In this document: one piece after another, positions 6,066-11,916 of the stretch | Numbering within the stretch: position 1 is the first letter of the stretch | Layout: every line of letters starts with the position of its first letter | Assembly (NCBI GenBank): GCA_964246695.1 | Contig: CAXTSI010000289.1 | Span: forward strand, 1-11,916 | DNA: 11,916 nucleotides | Reading direction: 5' to 3' | DNA from: Stigonema sp964246695 | GTDB lineage: Bacteria; Cyanobacteriota; Cyanobacteriia; Cyanobacteriales; Nostocaceae | Position numbers and translations under genes: made by a program | Notes under the pieces: model-generated | Database searches by the model: none | The model's input: only the letters and a program-made list of their open reading frames with translations | What the model was told of the DNA's origin: nothing

Positions 6066-6140
6066 TATAGCAATCCGTGCAGGAGTCGCGAACACCTCTC
6101 CCCTTGTCCCCCTGTCCATAAATTAAATAGGACTGCTATA
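6066..6140. repeat. Short inverted-repeat element with TATAGC ends, possible terminator
   Basis: TATAGCAATCC (6066-6076) is the near-perfect inverse of GGACTGCTATA (6130-6140), with 10 of 11 bases paired, and encloses C-rich sequence. The element starts 13 bases after the HtrA stop codon and may act as its terminator. Its ends share TATAGC with the 139-bp element at 9921-10059. Confidence 0.6.
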
Positions 6141-6280
6141 TATAGAATTTATTTACGGGATGGTCATATTGTCCGTCCCTATTTTATTTGGGTTAGGAAA
6201 AAATTAATCTTGAAGAAGACCCTCTTGTTTGAGTGGAAACCAATAATAAGACTGATAGCAAAAGTATAGACAGAATACAA

Positions 6281-6556
6281 CTAACCCATATAAAATGCCA
6301 GACTAAACGCAAAAACTGTCACCATAACAGGAACGATAGTACTGAACTCAAATTTTCGTGTTTTGTAAATTTCTACACAAGACATCGGGATCAGCAGGGG
6401 CCATAAGATAGTTGTGATCAAGAACATCACAAAAGATAAAAATTTATCTTCTAGAGAAGAGCTGGGATGGCGGAGACAAAATCTTAACCAATTACTAAAG
6501 AAATAGCAAGTTATTAGCGCGTAACTAACAACCATAGGCAATTCAAACTTACTCAC
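6281..6556 (-). CDS. Small three-helix membrane protein, function unknown
   Basis: A 91-residue protein with three predicted membrane helices: about residues 6-27 (PMVVSYALITCYFF), 40-61 (LSFVMFLITTILWPLLIPM) and 70-90 (FSTIVPVMVTVFAFSLAFY). Between helices 1 and 2 is a polar loop with RHPSSSLEDK. The start is GTG, placed with confidence because a perfect AAGGAG lies 8 bases upstream (6570-6565). The frame is close to full length without internal ambiguity, and the codon pattern looks genuine. I recall similar small unannotated membrane proteins in other cyanobacteria but cannot name a family or function. It has its own upstream region and no operon partner. Confidence 0.75.
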   Translation of the reverse strand: MSKFELPMVVSYALITCYFFSNWLRFCLRHPSSSLEDKFLSFVMFLITTILWPLLIPMSCVEIYKTRKFEFSTIVPVMVTVFAFSLAFYMG

Positions 6557-6879
6557 TGTCGGTACTCCTTAAGCTATTTAAGTCCAGTAAAAATTACTTG
6601 CATTCAGTTATTATAAATTTTTATTGGGTTTAGTTATACTTTAAACTTTATGCCCACGATTAGTTATTACAAGATAAATGTTAATATAACTCCGAAGACA
6701 CGCCAATCAGTACTTACACCTAAATTTAACTAACAATAAGCAGACTAAAAGTTATCTTATCTGTTCGCGCCGATCTCGATCCTAGTATAGTGATATAGTA
6801 TAAATTATAACTTAATAAAGATTGTGCGGAAACAGGTAGCCCGCGTGATGTTAATTGCTTGTAGAGGATATAACTGAAC
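6557..6879. other. Intergenic region, no gene seen
   Basis: AT-rich sequence between the small membrane-protein gene and the end of the histidine kinase gene. On the minus strand TATAAT (6615-6610) could be the -10 box of the membrane-protein gene, though no good -35 is evident. A 7-bp direct repeat TAGTATA occurs at 6783-6789 and 6796-6802. Nothing else was identified. Confidence 0.5.
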
Positions 6880-7992
6880 TTAAGCTAAAGGCAGAAAAAA
6901 ACGAAACGTGCTACCACTACCTTGCACACTTTCGACCTCAATTTGTCCGCCTTGTAGTTCAACCAAACGGCGCGAGATAGTTAAACCAATGCCAGTTCCT
7001 CCGGAATGGCGATCTCTTGATTTGTCAGCTCGCCAGAAGCGCTCAAACACGTGAGGTAAATCTTCTACCGCAATCCCCATACCTGTATCAATAACTGCAA
7101 TCCAGAGCTTACTGAATTCAGTCCAAACACGGATATTAATCGAGCCTTTGGAGGTATAACGCATTGCATTGCCTACCAAGTTGACTAGCACTTGTTCTGT
7201 ACGATCGATATCCGCTAACACGAGTGGGAGTTGCGGTGGACAAATCAGGAGTAGAACTGGACCATCTTCTAGCAGTTGGTCGGTAAACTTCTGTACTAAT
7301 GACTCTAATAAGGGACGCAACTGAACTTTCTCTGTCTTAATCGGCAGGTAACCTGCTTCTGCTTTCGACAGTTCTTGCAAATCGTTGACCAACCGTTCTA
7401 AGCGTTTAGTTTCTTTTGCTAGCTGCTGATAAATCTCAGCAGACGGTTCAATTTCTCCATCAGCAAGTTCTTCTAAGTAACCGCGCACAACAGTTAACGG
7501 TGTCCGTAACTCATGGGTCATGTCTCCAATCAGTTCCCGTCGCCGTGCTTCCACCCCTTGTAAAGAAGCTGCCATACTGTTGAAACTGACACCCAGCCGA
7601 TTCAATTCTGGAATATCACTTTTAGGTAGTCGCGCATTGAGTTCACCAGCAGCAAACTTTTGAGTAATTTGCTCCATCTCCTTCAACTGCTGTACTATCC
7701 GCACCGACACCCAGTAACTCAAACCACCCGCAGCCGTTGCACCTACTAAGACTGACCAGAAAGTGCTTCGCCTCCAAGCAGTTTCAAATCCTTCAATCAA
7801 ATCAGTCTGGACATCAATTAAATCCAACCCCTCATTTTCTAGTCGTTGCAAGTGCAAAATAAAAAAGCGGGGAGAAGAGATTTTGCTGATCGTCACAAGA
7901 CTCATTACCCCCACTATCATAACTACGAAGTGAGAGAAAAATAGGCGCGATGCCAAAGACCAAGATTTGGTCCAACGCCAGTTGATCTTCAT
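6880..7992 (-). CDS. HAMP-containing sensor histidine kinase
   Basis: A 370-residue membrane sensor kinase. Membrane helix 1 is at about 16-36, a short extracytoplasmic segment of about 40 residues follows (37-76), then helix 2 (77-99) and a HAMP linker (about 97-150). The dimerisation/phosphoacceptor domain has His160 in MTHELRTPLTVVRGYL. The ATPase domain has the N box at NLVGNAMRYT (Asn275), the G1 box DTGMGIA (302-308), the F box VFERFWRADKS and the G2 box GGTGIGLTIS (331-340). All catalytic motifs are intact. The small sensory segment suggests detection within or at the membrane rather than through a folded ligand domain. The gene starts 5 bases after the stop of the response-regulator gene, so the two are translationally linked and almost certainly cognate. 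The signal is not deducible. Confidence 0.95.
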   Translation of the reverse strand: MKINWRWTKSWSLASRLFFSHFVVMIVGVMSLVTISKISSPRFFILHLQRLENEGLDLIDVQTDLIEGFETAWRRSTFWSVLVGATAAGGLSYWVSVRIVQQLKEMEQITQKFAAGELNARLPKSDIPELNRLGVSFNSMAASLQGVEARRRELIGDMTHELRTPLTVVRGYLEELADGEIEPSAEIYQQLAKETKRLERLVNDLQELSKAEAGYLPIKTEKVQLRPLLESLVQKFTDQLLEDGPVLLLICPPQLPLVLADIDRTEQVLVNLVGNAMRYTSKGSINIRVWTEFSKLWIAVIDTGMGIAVEDLPHVFERFWRADKSRDRHSGGTGIGLTISRRLVELQGGQIEVESVQGSGSTFRFFLPLA

Positions 7993-7997
7993 AGTCT

Positions 7998-8708
7998 TTA
8001 CGCAACAGGTAGGTCTTCAAACTTGTAACCGACTCCAACAACAGTTTTGACAAAAGCGGGATTAGCCGGGTCAGGTTCAACTTTTTTCCGCAACCGCGCT
8101 ACATGAGTATCCACCACCCGTTCATCACCAAAAAAGTTATCGCCCCAAAGTTTGTCGATTAGCTGAGTACGGTTCCAAACTCGACCAGGATTGCTCACAA
8201 AGGTGCTTAATAAGTTAAATTCTAGGGTTGTTAACTCCAAGATTTCTGATTGCTGAGAATCAAGCTTGCGACTTATCGTGCGCTGCTCTAAATCTACTAT
8301 AAAGTGTTGAGTTCGATAGATCTGATGTTGTCCCCCTTGGCGAAGGCTACGCCGCAGTAGGGCTCGCACCCGCGCCACCAATTCTCTGGGGCTGAAAGGT
8401 TTAGCCATATAATCATCAGCACCAGTAGACAAGCCAATAACGCGATCGATTTCCTCGCCCTTAGCCGTAAGCATCAAAATATACGGGTCTTTTGCACCTG
8501 GTTTTTGACGAATTCTTGCACAAACTTCCAGTCCATCCAAACCGGGAATCATTAAGTCTAGAATAATTAAATCTGGTGGTTGCTCCTGAAACACCTGCAA
8601 GGCGCGCACACCATCACGACTAATGCGACAGGAAAATCCTTCTTTTTCTAGAGTAAGTTGGATTAACTGAGCAATTTCAGTTTCATCCTCAACAATTAAA
8701 ATATCCAT
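7998..8708 (-). CDS. OmpR/PhoB-family response regulator
   Basis: A 236-residue transcription factor. The receiver domain (about 1-115) has acidic Glu7 and Asp8, phosphoacceptor Asp51 in IILDLMIPG, Thr81 in LTAKGEE and Lys103 in MAKPFSP, a complete active site. The winged-helix DNA-binding domain (about 131-232) shows LTTLEFNLL, the recognition-helix region VVDTHVARLRKKV and the C-terminal wing VVGVGYKF. It is activated by phosphotransfer from the kinase encoded 5 bases downstream. The linker (residues 119-126, RRSLRQGG) is encoded by DNA resembling a dispersed cyanobacterial repeat (CTGCGGCGTAGCCTTCGCC on the coding strand). No Shine-Dalgarno sequence is visible. The 62-bp hairpin at 8739-8800 lies between this gene and the NYN gene, so the operon may or may not begin further upstream. 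Confidence 0.95.
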   Translation of the reverse strand: MDILIVEDETEIAQLIQLTLEKEGFSCRISRDGVRALQVFQEQPPDLIILDLMIPGLDGLEVCARIRQKPGAKDPYILMLTAKGEEIDRVIGLSTGADDYMAKPFSPRELVARVRALLRRSLRQGGQHQIYRTQHFIVDLEQRTISRKLDSQQSEILELTTLEFNLLSTFVSNPGRVWNRTQLIDKLWGDNFFGDERVVDTHVARLRKKVEPDPANPAFVKTVVGVGYKFEDLPVA

Positions 8709-8738
8709 TTTAATTAGGGGCGGTTGACCAAAAGAGGA

Positions 8739-8800
8739 GGGAATACAAGAATTAAAAAATTTTTAATTTTTAATTTTTAATTTTTAATTCTTGTATTCCC
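8739..8800. repeat. Perfect 20-bp inverted repeat enclosing (AATTTTT)4
   Basis: The arms 8739-8758 and 8781-8800 are exact reverse complements over 20 bases and begin GGGAATACAAGAATT. The loop and inner arm are built of four AATTTTT units (8758-8785). The element sits between the NYN gene and the response-regulator gene, 31 bases upstream of the latter's start. It could attenuate or terminate transcription from the NYN gene, but there is no classical T-run after a GC-rich stem. Confidence 0.9.
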
Positions 8801-8808
8801 CCTCTCTA

Positions 8809-9489
8809 TTACAGACTCGTGTTGGATAGTGGTCGGTAGCTATAGCCTGGATGAGAATCCTTTTGAATGTGTTCTTTTATAGTATCCAGGTCAATGAAGT
8901 AGTCAGCAACATCAATCAAGCTGTCGCTGGTCATTGAGCGCACACTGAGGACTTCAACCCGAACTCCTTTGTAAGTTACAGCATTAACGGCGTAGGTGAG
9001 ATCTCCATTCCCACTGACTAAGACCCCAGTATCGTAGTAGGGAGCTAGGTTGATCATATCTACAGCGATTTCTACATCCAGATTCGCTTTTTTAGAACCA
9101 TCTGGAAGCTGGGCTAAATCTTTGGTAACTACACGATAGCCATTCCGACGCATCCAGAGCAGAAAACCCTGTTGTTTTTCATTAGTGCGATCGACTCCAG
9201 TATAGAAGAAAGCACGCAACAGCCTGCCAGTATTAGTTAAATAGCAAAGCAGTTTGGCGTAGTCAATTTCAATTCCAAGTTGCAAAGCTGCATAAAATAG
9301 GTTTGCGCCATCAATAAAAATAGCAACTCGACCGCGATTTGAGCCATTGAAGATGGAGTTCGACGCTAAAGGATCTAATATCTTAGTGTCTTCATTCTCG
9401 CGCGGAGAGTTTATCTGGCGTTCCCCTTGCCAATGGGGTTGTGGCTTAAGTAATTTATATTTATCTGTCTGTTGGGGAATAATAGTCAT
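8809..9489 (-). CDS. LabA-like NYN-domain protein (DUF88)
   Basis: A 226-residue protein whose residues about 53-208 form a NYN domain, a PIN-like nuclease fold. The acidic residues expected for metal binding are present: Asp60 in AIFIDGANLFY, Asp138 and Asp144 in KKANLDVEIAVDM, and Asp163 in SGNGDL. The first 50 residues are polar and probably disordered. The family includes LabA of Synechococcus elongatus, which acts in circadian clock output as a negative regulator of gene expression through the OmpR-type regulator RpaA. Biochemical activity of these proteins is not settled. The start is supported by GAGG 5 bases before the ATG. A two-component pair follows on the same strand after about 100 bases, so co-expression is possible but a long hairpin intervenes. 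Confidence 0.88.
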   Translation of the reverse strand: MTIIPQQTDKYKLLKPQPHWQGERQINSPRENEDTKILDPLASNSIFNGSNRGRVAIFIDGANLFYAALQLGIEIDYAKLLCYLTNTGRLLRAFFYTGVDRTNEKQQGFLLWMRRNGYRVVTKDLAQLPDGSKKANLDVEIAVDMINLAPYYDTGVLVSGNGDLTYAVNAVTYKGVRVEVLSVRSMTSDSLIDVADYFIDLDTIKEHIQKDSHPGYSYRPLSNTSL

Positions 9490-9920
9490 TGATACCTCTG
9501 TATTTTAAATGATCAAAGATTTTTGGCTAAATCGGCAGTCTTATTATCTGTGCTGGGTTGTAACCGTGGTAGGAAATGATATTTTGTAACTACGCTTAAA
9601 TCTACTCAACTCCCGGAAGGCTTTCCTGGTTATACAGTAGAATTTCCAAAGGTTGTGGTCTTTTGGCGTCGCATATGTGCCAGCTTTTATGGAAAGCTGT
9701 GTACAGATCGACGCTGTGGTTGGAGTGAGCTATCAACACACGATTTTATTGTAACTAAGTTACCATTCATCACTATGCAGCATAATTTAGCTGCGTAAAG
9801 TTAATGGTTGACATTACAACAAACAACCAAAATGCACTGGCTGCATGGTTGAAAGCTTAATAGCTCCGATGTATATTTTTACATCATCACCGCATCAATT
9901 GGCAATACAATTTAAATATT
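9490..9920. other. Long intergenic region with a startless open frame
   Basis: No conventional gene is seen. The left end must contain the promoter of the NYN gene. Small structures include the hairpin CAGCTTT-TATGG-AAAGCTG (9681-9699) and GCAGC/GCTGC near 9777-9794. An open frame at 9580-9798 is listed separately. The region could hide a small RNA, but nothing matches one I can name. Confidence 0.5.
9580..9798 (+). other. 72-codon open frame without start codon, possible gene remnant
   Basis: The plus-strand frame from 9580 to the TAA at 9796-9798 is free of stops but has no ATG, GTG or TTG near its beginning. The first in-frame ATG is only seven codons from the end. The encoded stretch includes QLPEGFPGYTVEFPKVVVFW and later KLCTDRRCGWSEL, with four Cys and a protein-like mix of residues. 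An ATG at 9576 with good surroundings is one frame away, so a frameshifted or 5'-truncated gene is conceivable. It may equally be chance. No family is recognised. Confidence 0.2.
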
Positions 9921-10059
9921 TATAGCGGTTCTCGTTCGGATACAATATATTCTGACGTCTCTCCTTGGAGGATAAAGGCGAGGATGCTTAAGGACCAATC
10001 CTAGTCGGGAAAGGGACCTTTGGTTAAGTCGGTCTTGGACTCAACTGCAAACCGCTATA
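9921..10059. mobile_element. 139-bp MITE-like element with TATAGCGGTT ends
   Basis: Perfect 10-bp terminal inverted repeats, TATAGCGGTT (9921-9930) and AACCGCTATA (10050-10059). Within are smaller pairings, such as CTCC/GGAG around 9961-9969 and an AAGGACC/GGACCTTTGG-type repeat. There is no ORF. If the outer TA on each side is counted as a target duplication, the pattern fits IS630/Tc1-type insertion at TA; that reading is inference. The element lies between the NYN gene and the convergently arriving 3' end of the reductase gene. Confidence 0.65.
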
Positions 10060-10123
10060 TTTACGGTGATGGTGGTAGCGATCGCTATCTGCTCTGACGT
10101 AGAACAGTCACACTCTGGCTAAC

Positions 10124-10993
10124 TTATAACGCTCCGTCACCATTAATAGCAGAAAATAGTGATGAGTAATCCTCGTTAGCAAATGACATTTTTATCGCTA
10201 TTTCTAAAATTTCCCGTACACCTTCAATACTGCTGACATTTAGACCAACTGATTTTGCTTCAGTAATAAACAAATCTGTGTCTTTCATCAAGTGTTTTGT
10301 TGGGAAGTTGGGATTGGCGTAATTTCCCTCTAACATCCGTTGCAGCTTTTTGTCAAATGTCGGTGCATAAAGGGCGCTCGATCGCAGGATTTGCATAAAC
10401 AACTCGACATCGATCCCCTGACGCTGCACAAAACCAAGACTAAGACCAAAGGCAGTTGTCAGAGAAGCAATGAGTTGATTTAGGGTTAATTTGAGCGCCG
10501 CAGCAGTTCCTACTGAACCTACAAGGATAGGTTCTGAACCAAAATTTTTTAATAACTCTAAGTGTCGTTGATATTGTTCTTGGTATGCGCCTACCATGAC
10601 AATGAGTTTACCAGCTTTTGCTTCTGGAATGCTACCTAATACAGGTGCTTCTATATACTCTGCACCAGCGTTAATGACTGCATTTCTAATTTCTTTACTT
10701 TCGGTAGGCGTAATTGTCCCCATTTGGATGACTGTCCGTCCAGCCAGATTTGACGACGACCTATCTGAAAGTAGCAGACTATAAATAGCTACGGCATTAG
10801 TCAGCATCAGAATGACACGATCGGCAGCGCGAATTGCTTCTTCAGGATATGCTGCTATTTCAGCGCCAGCGGCTTTTAGTGGTTCTAACTTTTCTGGGGT
10901 GCGGTTGTAGGCAATTAGCTCTATATTTGCCGCTAATAACCTCTGAGCCATCGGTAGTCCCATTAATCCAGTACCCAGAAATGCTACCTTCAT
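10124..10993 (-). CDS. NAD(P)-dependent oxidoreductase, 3-hydroxyisobutyrate dehydrogenase family
   Basis: A 289-residue beta-hydroxyacid dehydrogenase. The N-terminal Rossmann domain has GTGLMG (residues 7-12), and strand 2 ends in YNRTPEK. Asn30-Arg31-Thr32 at this point favours NADP(H) over NAD(H). The substrate-binding region is EAPVLGSIPEAKAG (115-128). The catalytic Lys168 lies in ALKLTLNQLI with conserved Asn172, and the late motif KHLMKDTDL (233-241) is typical. The family also includes glyoxylate/succinic semialdehyde reductases (GLYR) and tartronate semialdehyde reductase. In cyanobacteria a glyoxylate or succinic semialdehyde reductase role is plausible, but the substrate cannot be fixed from sequence. 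The start is firm: AAGGAGG stands 5 bases before the ATG (11005-10999). Length is normal and no truncation is seen. Confidence 0.92.
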   Translation of the reverse strand: MKVAFLGTGLMGLPMAQRLLAANIELIAYNRTPEKLEPLKAAGAEIAAYPEEAIRAADRVILMLTNAVAIYSLLLSDRSSSNLAGRTVIQMGTITPTESKEIRNAVINAGAEYIEAPVLGSIPEAKAGKLIVMVGAYQEQYQRHLELLKNFGSEPILVGSVGTAAALKLTLNQLIASLTTAFGLSLGFVQRQGIDVELFMQILRSSALYAPTFDKKLQRMLEGNYANPNFPTKHLMKDTDLFITEAKSVGLNVSSIEGVREILEIAIKMSFANEDYSSLFSAINGDGAL

Positions 10994-11029
10994 CTAAACC
11001 TCCTTTTCTTTGTTCAATTCTCACTAAAG

Positions 11030-11103
11030 AATTAAAAATTAAAAATTAAAAATTAAAAAGGGGAATTATTCATTTTTAATTTTGCATTTTTAATTTTTAA
11101 TTT
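11030..11103. repeat. Heptamer hairpin: (AATTAAA)4 facing (AATTTTT) units
   Basis: Four AATTAAA units (11030-11057) are followed by a GGGGAATTATTC spacer and then by the complementary T-rich units to about 11103, with one TTGC interruption. The unit is the same heptamer (AAAAATT) as in the element at 8739-8800. It lies between the 31-residue protein gene and the reductase gene, upstream of the latter's ribosome-binding site. Confidence 0.85.
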
Positions 11104-11117
11104 ATCTGCTCTGGTAA

Positions 11118-11213
11118 TCAGCCACCTGCGGCAAAAGAAGCCATAATCAATACTGAAAGTAAAATACCAGGGGTCAGTAGCGTCACTAACATTAAAAAGT
11201 CATGGGTATTCAT
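11118..11213 (-). CDS. 31-residue single-helix membrane protein
   Basis: A short ORF with ATG at 11213 and TGA at 11120-11118. It encodes MNTHDFLML, then VTLLTPGILLSVLIMASFA and a short AGG tail. One hydrophobic helix spans about residues 6-28. GAGGG stands 9 bases before the ATG, a workable Shine-Dalgarno sequence. The size and layout match the very small single-helix subunits of photosystems, cytochrome b6f or NDH-1 complexes, but the sequence is not one of the named subunits I can recall (PsbX, Psb30, PetN, PetL, PetM and PsaI were considered). It lies downstream of the MidA-family gene on the same strand with 125 bases between. Coding potential is inferred from the ribosome-binding site plus a clean helix. 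Confidence 0.65.
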   Translation of the reverse strand: MNTHDFLMLVTLLTPGILLSVLIMASFAAGG

Positions 11214-11338
11214 GAATTATTACCCTCAAGAGTGTCTGTTTTCTAATTGCAATCATTGTTATGGTAGACTAATAAGTACCAACTTGTAGCGTTTCTTTGT
11301 GAAGATGCGATCGCTCTTTTTGACTAGAACGCCTAAGC

Positions 11339-11916
11339 TTACTCTGGCAGAGAAAATCCTGTTAAAGTTTGAGAAATTTCTGCTTCACTCAAACCTTTAC
11401 GTTGAACTAAGACGCCAAACCCACCCAGTCCCAAGGGGTCTAAAAGCTGGTGTAGTGCATCACGGCGGCTCAGTAACTCAGAGAGTGGTTGCTTGGTCTG
11501 CGACAGGGCGGCAATGCGATCGCCCAACCCCAACGCCATCAAAAACAATCCTTGCTGAGTAAAACCAACTTTATCTAATCCGCAACGCTCACCCCATCGC
11601 TCCAAAGCAGTAAAATCAATATGAGCAGTTATATCCTGTTGTCCAATATTGATATAGGGGTTGTTGTGGCGCTGATGTTGGTAGTAGCACTGTAGCGTTC
11701 CTTGCGATCGCCTAGGGTTGTAATAACTACTGGCGGGATAGCCATAATCTATTGTTAATACATATCCGCGTTGCAAGCGGTCTGCTACTATACTCAACCA
11801 CTGTAACGCTGCTAAATTCATTTCACTGCGGTAACCATCTGGATAAGTATTTTGAGCCAACTCAATTCCGACTAAATCAAAATATTCAGCCAGCTGTGGC
11901 GTTGAAGCTTTATACG
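11339..11916 (-). CDS. MidA/NDUFAF7-family SAM-dependent methyltransferase, C-terminal part
   Basis: The visible 192 codons are the C-terminal half of a class I methyltransferase of the DUF185/MidA family. The reading frame continues uninterrupted to the right window edge (YFDLVGIELAQNTY upstream of PDGYRSEMN), so the start lies outside. Characteristic segments are GYRSEMNLAALQWL, VLTIDYGYPASSYYNPRR, GTLQCYYQH, GQQDITAHIDFTAL, and GLDKVGFTQQGLFLMALGL. The mitochondrial member NDUFAF7 methylates an arginine of the complex I subunit NDUFS2 during assembly. By analogy a role with the cyanobacterial NDH-1 complex is possible but is inference. The SAM-binding N-terminal region is not in view. Confidence 0.88.
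   Translation of the reverse strand, partial: YKASTPQLAEYFDLVGIELAQNTYPDGYRSEMNLAALQWLSIVADRLQRGYVLTIDYGYPASSYYNPRRSQGTLQCYYQHQRHNNPYINIGQQDITAHIDFTALERWGERCGLDKVGFTQQGLFLMALGLGDRIAALSQTKQPLSELLSRRDALHQLLDPLGLGGFGVLVQRKGLSEAEISQTLTGFSLPE

Noticed and set aside
7832..8080. 82-codon frame spanning the junction of the regulator and kinase genes
   Set aside because: It overlaps two intact, motif-complete genes and has no start signal of its own.
8739..8800. Classical Rho-independent terminator
   Set aside because: The stem is AT-rich and not followed by a proper T-run in either direction, so it is listed as a repeat with only possible regulatory effect.
10075..10089. 12-bp palindrome TAGCGATCGCTA as an operator
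   Set aside because: It is an ordinary HIP1 site with symmetric flanks, one of ten HIP1 copies in the window.
11299..11562. 87-codon plus-strand ORF overlapping the MidA-family gene
   Set aside because: It is antisense to a recognised conserved C-terminal domain and has no Shine-Dalgarno sequence.

Overview
The window is cyanobacterial. Ten copies of the octamer GCGATCGC (HIP1) occur in 11.9 kb, roughly fifty times the chance level. The genes are typically cyanobacterial as well: an SLH-domain outer-membrane protein, an HtrA/HhoA protease, a LabA-like NYN protein and a MidA-family methyltransferase. The abundance of heptamer repeats and small palindromic elements suggests a large-genome, probably filamentous or Chroococcidiopsis-like, lineage. 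That placement is inference. No rRNA, tRNA, CRISPR array or transposase gene was found.

Layout, left to right. (1) 32-672, minus strand: a PIN-domain (VapC-like) gene. Its start overlaps by ATGA the end of a short ORF that is the decayed N-terminus of aspartate ammonia-lyase. (2) 681-912: an inverted pair of heptamer arrays. The right array is 20 in-phase units and ends one base before the pgsA start codon. (3) 914-1450, plus: pgsA (phosphatidylglycerophosphate synthase). A 217-bp MITE-like element with a perfect 8-bp target duplication sits exactly on its stop codon. (4) 4018-1687, minus: an SLH/beta-barrel outer-membrane protein followed by a small secreted protein of unknown function. (5) 4019-4771: a divergent control region with an 11-bp-periodic triple repeat (Pho-box-like) and a heptamer hairpin, leading into (6) 4772-6052, plus: an HtrA-family serine protease. 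(7) 6556-6281, minus: a small three-helix membrane protein. (8) 9489-6880, minus: a LabA-like NYN protein, then an OmpR/PhoB-type response regulator and its HAMP histidine kinase. (9) 9490-10123: mostly non-coding, with a 139-bp element carrying TATAGC ends. (10) 10993-10124, minus: a 3-hydroxyisobutyrate-dehydrogenase-family reductase. (11) 11213-11118, minus: a 31-residue single-helix protein. (12) 11916-11339, minus: the C-terminal part of a MidA-family methyltransferase that runs off the right edge.

Functionally the genes are mostly chromosomal housekeeping and envelope genes: phospholipid synthesis, outer-membrane anchoring, periplasmic protein quality control and two-component sensing. 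The unusual content lies between them. Four intergenic regions carry hairpins built from 7-bp tandem repeats with three different unit sequences. Two short elements share TATAGC ends, and one MITE carries a second repeat nested inside it. No complete new multi-gene system is evident. The most checkable novelties are the MITE on the pgsA stop codon, the heptamer arrays that abut start codons, the AspA-derived ORF overlapping the PIN gene, and the triple repeat upstream of the protease.
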